From Sambucus nigra (Eukaryota; Streptophyta; Magnoliopsida; Dipsacales; Adoxaceae), in assembly GCA_949130495.1 (NCBI GenBank), contig OX422218.1, positions 45,098,823-45,162,822 of the forward strand: a stretch of 64,000 nucleotides of DNA. Reading direction: 5' to 3'. A program made the translations under genes and the position numbers. Shown here in pieces: positions 56,881 through 64,000 of the stretch (positions within the stretch are counted from its first letter, which is position 1; each line of letters opens with the position of its first letter). The notes beneath the pieces were generated by a model. It made no database searches. It was not told where the DNA came from and saw only the letters and a list, made by a program, of their open reading frames with translations.

Positions 56881-58673
56881 AGGTCTAGACTTTTTTGTCA
56901 GCATAGGATGATCTACATGATGGCACTCTTACCTATTGATAGTATGCACCATTTGTTTTGTACTTAGTTAGCATTTTTTTTTTCATATTTTTTTAGTACT
57001 ATTTTAGTACTGTTTTGGATCTGTTTGCCCATTACAGAAACAGTTTTCTCAAATTTATCCCACTATACAAATATGATTTATTTTATGGGATTACTGTGTT
57101 CCCGTTCGAGTGAGATCACATGTCATTGAAAGTTGTCGGTCTAACAACATGCACTTTCCTTCAAGCTACATTGATTCTCGTTCGAACGACCTGCTGGGGT
57201 TTTTGGAAATTTCTGTTTTATAGTCCTCTATTCTATCTTTATCATATTATCTGGTATTGTTGGGTTATTTCTGAACAGTGTTCGAAAATACAAAAAGATT
57301 TTATTTATTTTTTTAGAAAAATTTGAAAAAATCAAAAAGAGTTTTGTATTTTGTTTGCACCTTATATGAATTTACACTTAGGATGACCAAGTCACAACTT
57401 CATGCCATATCCACGTGACTGTTTAATAGTGTTTTGAGGCAATATATTGTGTCATCCATATGCTCTATAACGTTTGGAGCCTTTGAGATGATATAGTATT
57501 GCTACATAAATGTTTGACCCTATTTGTCCTTTATTGCACACATTCATGGATTTGTTTGACTTATGTGCTTGTCTATCACATTTTGGTTGAGTGTTTCCAT
57601 CTCAATTCTATCTATATAACTAACCAAATGCGATAAAACTTGACAAAAAGAAGTGCATGATATAAACCGTTTGTGACATTTGTGTGTTTATTTTGAAAAA
57701 TGGGGAAGGGCTACAAAAGGTGATCATTTATCATTTGCGATTAAGCCACCGTTTTAATGGACCTAAAAAAGTGAGGAATTGAAAATTATTCGGGGTCCGG
57801 TGAGGTATAAAAGAGCCCGAAAAAATTGAAAGGCAATAAAAAGAAAATTACGCCAAAAAGGGGCCAATAGGTTTTTAGTTTCATCACCTCATAAGAAAAA
57901 TGAAATGCGTTATCTTTTAATGAGGGAGTTTGGAGGAATTTATAATGTTTTGCACGTCCTTGAAAAACATGAAAAAGCATTACATAGTTTTCGACGTTAT
58001 TGGTGTGGAAATCATTTATACTTTGATTTGTTGATATGATTAAGACGATTTCATTTAAATTCAACAATTCTATATCTAAGGACTATTTTTTATGTACATT
58101 CATTAGGAGTACACTTATGCATCTTGCACATATGATATGATTGAATTGATTTTCCTATCGAATTTGTTTACACCCATTCATTCCACATCCACTATATGGT
58201 TATCTTAGTATAAATTCATGGTGTGATTTTTATAACATTTTTTTGTATGAAAAATCAGAAAATTTCAAAAATACTTTGTTTGCCTTAGTTTACCGTGACA
58301 CCCCGATTTGATTTATGTGATTTATTTTTTTCTTTGTCTATTTAGAACAAATAAAAAGGGGGAAAACGTTTTATGATTTTATGGGGCAGTTTAAGTATGG
58401 GGGAGATTTGATTATGCTTATATCATTTCAAACTCGATACGTCACAAGGTTTTTCTTTGTCTCATGTGTGTAGGTGCGATTGAAGATGTTTGGATTGCAC
58501 ACCCTGATGAAAAAAGCTTGAAGATTTTAAAAGTTTATTATTGAAGCATCGTTTGAAAATATTTAAAGACTTGTTCAGTTTAACTTTCCTTATTTGACTT
58601 TATGGGAGGGTAGATTTGTATATGTCATTTGATTTTGATAATTCTGAAACTTTTATTTTGTACCAACATAGAC
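56881..58673. other. Non-coding 3' region of the gag-only element
   Basis: No domain was recognised. It contains two TTCGAA-type sites near 57105-57190 (CCCGTTCGAGTGAG and TCGTTCGAACGACC) and a GTATGGGGGAGATTTG purine block at 58395-58410 that looks like a second, internal polypurine tract. Confidence 0.55.
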
Positions 58674-58690
58674 ATAGGGGAGGTTTGGAA
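58674..58690 (+). promoter_or_regulatory. Polypurine tract of the gag-only element
   Basis: ATAGGGGAGGTTTGGAA, six bases before the 3' LTR. Confidence 0.65.
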
Positions 58691-58696
58691 GTACAT

Positions 58697-59791
58697 TGTT
58701 CATCACAATTTAGTATGTCATACACCGATACAAGTTACTAAAAGTCATCAAAGGATTGAGAAACTTACATCTACAAAGACGAATTCGAATTTCAAGAAGA
58801 CTTCAACATTCAAGCCCAACAAGGATGAATTTTTTAAAATGGGTTTAAGTTTCATTTACATTGCACATGAAAAGTGTTGGGATGTTTTTTATAAAAGCTA
58901 AAATGATTTTTGGAATTTTAAATAATAATTTTCAAAAAAGTTTTGGATAAATATGTCCTGATCCCATAAACAGTTTTAAGATTTAAGGACTCCAAGTTAT
59001 TTAATACTTTGAAAGTCTTTTTTCAGGGGATCCGTGATTGTCATTCAAATGACGTCACGTCTCGTTCGAACGAGATGGAGGTTCACTCGAACAAAGTCGT
59101 CTATCATTCAAACGAAAACTATTTTAAGTCGACACGTCACCGCCTTGATTTTTAATATAAATAAGGGTGTCGGGCTGCTGATTTTCGTGGGGAGAAAAAA
59201 CTAGTTTTGACAGAATACATTTCTCTGTTATTCTCCAACCATTTAAGGGTTCATTATTTTATTTTACAATTCATAATCTCAATGGGTTTTGTGTGAGTTA
59301 TTTTTGTGAAACCCAAAGCATAATTTTTCTACTGTTCATACTTTGTGGGGAGATCTCTACAACCGAGGGTTGTGTGCTCTTATGTTGTGAGTCATGATGG
59401 AGTTTTTTGTGATTACGTGTCGTTAAGGAGTTATGCGATTTTCCTGGGTTGAAGACTGGACTACGGTTCATGTAGGTTCATTGCGTGTTGACTTATTACT
59501 GATGACATCGATCGACGCCTACGAGTATTCGAGTGTCAAACTGTATTTATTTGTAACCCCTGTAACTTACGATTTACAATTATAGTGATATAAAAAGTTT
59601 TTTCCCTGAGGGGATTTTTCATGTATGATTGTGTCACATATTTTATATATATTGGTTTAACACAACATGCACTTTGAAATTTGAGTGTAAGGTCTGAATT
59701 GTTTTGCTTCATAAATTGACTCTAATTAAATAAGTTTGTGATTGGAATTTGTGCAACTATTTAAATCAGTATCGCACACGATATTCTTTCA
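58697..59791 (+). repeat. 3' LTR of the gag-only element
   Basis: 1095 bp, TGTTCATC to ATTCTTTCA, partner of 53816-54907. It has palindromes at 59038-59112 (more decayed) and a TATA box at 59156. Confidence 0.9.
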
Positions 59792-60521
59792 GTTTTGCTC
59801 ACGATATTTAACATGAAAGATTCCAATCAAGGACTTCTTCCTTTCAAACATTTAATCTATTTAACTAAGGACCAATGTCCTAAAACACCTGATCAAATGA
59901 AAAGGGGGAGGAAAGTACCATATGCTTGTGCAGTAGGCAACCTCATATCTTATGCTATGTAGAGGGCTAGAAATATTCTTTTCCATTGTTATGATTAAAA
60001 TATTGTATTATAAACTAGGTGAAGACAACTACACTATAGGAAAGCACACAATCAAGTACATAAAAGGGACAAGATATTATGTTTTGGTTTACTCAATGGA
60101 TAGTCTAGTAGACATTAGGTACGAAATTGAGATTTTCAATCGGATATAAATTCAAGGAATTCGACCTTGTGATATATGTTTACATTAGGAGGTAGATCCA
60201 TAAGTTAAAAGGAGTATCAAATAATATTGTTTTTCTTATTCGACCATAAAAGTCAAATATCTTGGGTGTGGTTCCTTTAATGTAGTAAACTATTACATTT
60301 TCTTAATGTAATAATGATATGGTTGTAAATTCAAAAGAATAAAGGACTCATAAGAGGGAAAAACATATAAGAACAAGTATCACTTGATACAATATATCAA
60401 GCGAAGAAGATATGCAATTGTAACCAAGATTGCATCTTAGTACAACATGATGGATCCTTTTACAAAGAGCTTACCAGGCAAGTCTTTTGATAGTCACGTA
60501 GAGGGAGTTGGTGTTAGATGA
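59792..60521 (+). pseudogene. copia RNase H and C-terminal end
   Basis: It opens with FNMKDSNQGLLPFKH (about 59810), the block that follows RT in copia elements, then LTKDQCPKTPDQM and VPYACAVGNL. Later come HTIKYIKGTRYYVLVYSMDS (about 60047) and the C-terminal MMDPFTKSLPGK and DSHVEGVGVR with a stop at 60519. Frameshifts lie in between. This is the third piece of the copia coding region. Confidence 0.83.
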
Positions 60522-60551
60522 ATATGCATGCCATTACAATTAAGTGGGATA

Positions 60552-61725
60552 TTATTAATATTATATTCTTAAAACCATGTGTTGACATTTTTTTTTAATA
60601 AAAGTGTGATGGGTTCATTTGAAATAAGTATCATGTTTGTGAGAATGCCTTATATTTATGCTTTAAATATATTGTGTAATATGTCGATCAATTAGACTAA
60701 ATTGAAATTATGGTTAGTTGGGTTTAGACTGATCACAAGAGATCATAATTCTAGTTATAGTATAATTAAATAGTTCACAACCTAAATAGGAAGTTGATAT
60801 CCCATCGGTATAGCTATGAGTGAATTCCCGGTGGTTTATCTCAAACTACGGAAGCTTGTTTAATGGTTTGGGAATTTTTTTGATAGTTTAAAGACGATTG
60901 TGATCAGTACATTCCAGAATGTATTAAATAGCACCACCTACGAGATGCAATTCCATTTGCTGACCAGATTAGACTTGGGTAATCTAAAAAAATATTCAAA
61001 TTGTTCATAGGTTCTTAATCCTGAGGGTTATGGGGATTATAAGGCTTGCTTAAGTTTTGTGTGACGGTTATGGGAAAAATCAATTTTATTGAATCTCACT
61101 CTCTGTAGGTTAAAAGACTGTTGTTTAAGTAGCTTTGAGATTATAAATCTAAGGAATATGCATCCAAGAAAGGTCTTGGGTTATGATACCCTTTTCATAC
61201 ACTTATAAGTATTGGTGCCACCACTAAACTTGATAAGTGGATTATTTTATAATCCAGTGGAGTAGAAAATAAGTTAAGTCTTTGAACAAGGATTAAATAA
61301 TAACTTGGTTAAAATCAATATGGAGCGATATTATTTTACCTAGAAAGTATTTTATTAGTAGTTCCTAGGACAATATTATGTACCATATTAACTTTGAAAA
61401 TAAGACAACATTACTACAAGTTATTTTAAGATAATTCAATTGGAATACAATCATAATTATTTTATGGAATTAGTTAGGATTAAATAAAGAAAGGAAATAA
61501 ATTATGTGGATGTAATTTGGTATTTTTAAGTATTTGTTTAGAAGAAAATTTAACTATTTGATCTTCGTTTCCTAATATAGTCCATATGCCCAAGTAACAT
61601 GCTCAAGCTCTCTGGAAACCCAATTTAGTGCAAGCCTATAAGTTATACATATATAGATATTTGTAAGTTAGGGTTTAAGTTGCATGTTAGAGTGGGATAT
61701 AAAAATAATATTCACATTTTAGTGA

Positions 61726-61785
<60 letters not shown>

Positions 61786-62050
61786 CATATCTAACTCAAA
61801 ACCTAATAAATTCATCTCTAGCGGTGCCCACGCATATAAAATGCTTTAGGAGGATGATATACTATAAGATTTGAGGCTTTAGGAATGTTCAAGATTGTTT
61901 TTAAAGGGAAAGAATAGGTAATCCCCTTAATCTTCTTCAAACATATGTATCCTAATTCGAATCAACTAAAAGATCCTCTAAGGTATCATGATTCAAAATC
62001 GTAGGTTTTTGCTTTGAACATACTTTTTATTCTTCACTTTCTAATGGATG
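60552..62050 (+). repeat. 3' LTR of the copia element (end approximate)
   Basis: It starts after the polypurine-like AAGTGGGATAT at 60542, about 30 bp beyond the pol stop. It shares blocks with the 5' remnant at 22205-22520. It contains a (GA)n run at 61731-61782. The right end was not resolved, and no CA plus target duplication was found. Confidence 0.6.
61731..61782. repeat. (GA)n microsatellite
   Basis: About 26 GA units in the copia 3' LTR. Confidence 0.95.
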
Positions 62051-63689
62051 ATTGGTCATACTTTTTGGGCTAGAATGTTTTTTCATATATCGATCCATAA
62101 CACTGAGAATGGTAAAGACACTTAACGTCTCATGTTATTTCTATCGATGGGTAAAGTCTAATTACTTCAGCTATGGGGACTTTATGCTTAGGGAAATTAC
62201 TTGGTCAATTAAAAACCCAGTAATGGGAAACTTACAATCAAAATGTATGGACCATATGTCATCATTCATATAGTATTATCAGGTTTGTATATATTAAAGG
62301 ACAATAAATGTCACGTACTTCCTTAGTCTTAGAATGTCGAGAACCTAAAGATCGACTAGTAGTGGTTTTAACCCTTAATATATGCACTACATATACACAC
62401 TTTTGAATTCTAGTTATTTCAACTGGAGAATTAGTTATCAAATTGCATTTGTTCACTAGATCATAATCACTAATTATTAATTAAATGCTTTTTCACTCAT
62501 ATAATGTTACATACGATTTATCTATATCTACTTAAATTGTTATGTATCACTTAAATGAGTCCGCAAGACAGTGATTGGATGGTTACAAGTAATTAAATAG
62601 GCCATGGGAATATCCTCCAAATCCTATATCCTACATTCCTTAAGGTTTTTCGTCAATTCCTTATAAACCTATTAAATATCGTATAAGCAAATGAATTTAG
62701 CCTATGTGAATCATGTTGGTCTTTGGCGATCTTAATATCTTTGCGATGAACCTTGTAGGAGGGTAGTGTGATTGGGGTCTAGTGAGAAACTGGAATGGGT
62801 GAGGCACGACCCACATCAATAGACTCTTCCTCCAAGGTCTTTAAGAAGTTATAGAAGTAACACCTGGTAAAACCTTCCCTTTCTGGTAAAAATGGAGTCA
62901 AGACTAGAACCACCCCAACAAGAAGATGAATTTGACAAACAATAATAGTATATTTGAGAAATAAATCTCCTGATAATGAACGATGTCAAGGTGGGAGTGA
63001 AAAACAAGCACTTGGTATTTAGAGAGAGAGAGGCAAGAGAATACTAGGTGGTATGTGTGATTTTGATAGAGTAGCGACTTAACCTGAGTTTCTGATACAT
63101 GATTTGACCTCACCCATGGTCCTATTTATAGGTGAATAGTAGGGCTCATTTGGGCAACTTGGGTGCCAAAAATAAGGAAGATCTTAGAGAAATAAGGTCT
63201 GCAATGTACCTTTTATCCCTACTAGGTTTGTAGCCGCCTGTCCCATCTGACTGACGACACCGGATGTGAACCAAAGTAAAAAAGAAAATATCCCCTAATG
63301 GAGACAAAATATCTGATTTGGTAAATATTAACTTGTTGTACAAACTTTATAAACTTGAGAGTGGCCTTGAGGACCACACTCTTTAAAATAATTTTATGAA
63401 AACGTTTGTTTCTTGTGAGAAGCCCGTTGGATACTCACCTCAATTGTGACTAAGTGTGAGATTTGTAAGGACTTTAGGGACTCGTTCGGTCTCTTTGTTA
63501 GTATTTTATTTATCTTAAAGTGATAAGAGGTTGATCTTGCTGAACAAATCTTATTCCTCAGCCACCAAGCCAAAACTCCTAAGGGATCCCAACTGGCTTT
63601 TTTGAGCCATGCCTGCTCCACTAGGATACCTATAAAAGAAAGTAAATATTAACATTTTGTTATTTTCTTAGTGATAAATCTTAAGGAGG
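62051..63689. other. Unassigned sequence
   Basis: No gene was recognised. CCTATTTATAGG at 63121-63132 is a near-palindromic TATA-like site that reads CTATAAATAGG on the minus strand and could be a promoter or LTR TATA box facing left. No supported coding region lies to its left. Confidence 0.45.
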
Positions 63690-63980
63690 AGGCTAATCTC
63701 GGTGGACCTCCTCGCCTTGTGTCATTTATGTGGTGAGTCATTAGGGGTGATGTGACACTTTAGGTGGACCTCTTCGCTCTTCCTCAATTTCTGTGATATG
63801 TAAATTAGGTAGAAGGGGATGCTCACAATGAGTCCCCTTGCCACAGACTTTTTCTATGGCTTTAGTCTATAGATGATAGGCTGCTCATGATGGGCCCTCC
63901 TCGTCTAAGACATTTATCTGTAGCCTTATTTTTGGGACAAGGGCATGCTCGTGGCAGGCCATCTTCATCCTTATTTTACT
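63690..63980. repeat. Degenerate tandem repeat of about 65 bp
   Basis: Five imperfect units, each with a GGTGGACCTC/GCTC-TG-GGGCC core followed by TCCTCGTC-like bases, at about 63695, 63750, 63819, 63881 and 63947. The array probably continues past the window edge. Confidence 0.5.
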
Positions 63981-64000
63981 CAATGTGACTTGGTCCTTAG

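Larger units (their letters stand above)
53816..59791 (+). mobile_element. Gag-only LTR retrotransposon (TR-GAG-like)
   Basis: LTRs 53816-54907 and 58697-59791, a tRNA-iMet primer site at 54911, a polypurine tract near 58674, and a copia-type gag as the only coding region. No protease, integrase, RT or RNase H can be found in the 3.8 kb between the LTRs. It interrupts the copia element just after the RT. A target-site duplication is not evident (GACAT against GTTTT). It resembles elements described as TR-GAG. It would depend on other elements' enzymes. Confidence 0.85.
22205..62050 (+). mobile_element. Old Ty1/copia LTR retrotransposon split by two insertions
   Basis: Three segments read in one order: gag, protease and integrase at 22205-25572; RT at 52932-53815; RNase H and 3' LTR at 59792 to about 62050. 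Integrase before RT defines Ty1/copia. The break at 25572/52932 is exact: the coding match resumes after one copy of the target site GTTAA. The break at 53815/59792 falls between the RT and the MKDSN-type block that normally follows it. All frames are full of stops. The start of the 5' LTR is missing. Confidence 0.85.

Overview
The window is plant nuclear DNA made almost entirely of nested LTR retrotransposons. I recognise no host gene, rRNA, tRNA or CRISPR array. The evidence for a flowering plant is the set of element families: Ty3/gypsy elements of the Tat lineage with a second RNase H and antisense genes, a chromodomain-type Ty3/gypsy element with 3-kb LTRs and an initiator-tRNA-Met primer site, Ty1/copia sequences, and a gag-only element. 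The species cannot be told from the sequence.

Layout. (1) 1-11538: a plus-strand Tat-lineage element, cut at its left end by the window edge, with LTRs of about 480 bp. Its gag, protease, RT, RNase H, second RNase H and integrase are all recognisable and all broken; two genes run antisense between integrase and the 3' LTR. (2) 11539-12420: a trinucleotide microsatellite, then unassigned sequence with one coding-like fragment. (3) About 12420-22200: a heavily decayed Ogre/Tat-like relic with two diverged LTRs of about 2.7-2.9 kb and only the RNase H-integrase part of pol. (4) About 22205-62050: an old Ty1/copia element split into three pieces by two insertions. The first insertion (25573-52926, minus strand, TSD GTTAA) is a second copy of the Tat family. 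It is itself split by a solo LTR (37499-51290, plus strand, TSD CTGTA), which in turn is split by a young chromovirus (38435-49368, minus strand, TSD GTTAA). The second insertion (53816-59791) is a gag-only (TR-GAG-like) element with LTRs of about 1.09 kb. (5) About 62050-64000: unassigned sequence with a TATA-like site and a degenerate repeat of about 65 bp.

The nest is four levels deep (copia > Tat > solo LTR > chromovirus) and can be ordered in time. The most interesting biology is the antisense locus of the Tat family. Its first gene has two short GT-AG introns that restore reading frame and are kept at the same places in both copies. It has its own poly(A)-type signals and is followed by a second, coiled-coil gene that one copy has tandemly duplicated. 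A second theme is a set of short palindromes (TCGATCGATCGA or CGTTCGAACG) just upstream of the TATA box in LTRs of unrelated families.
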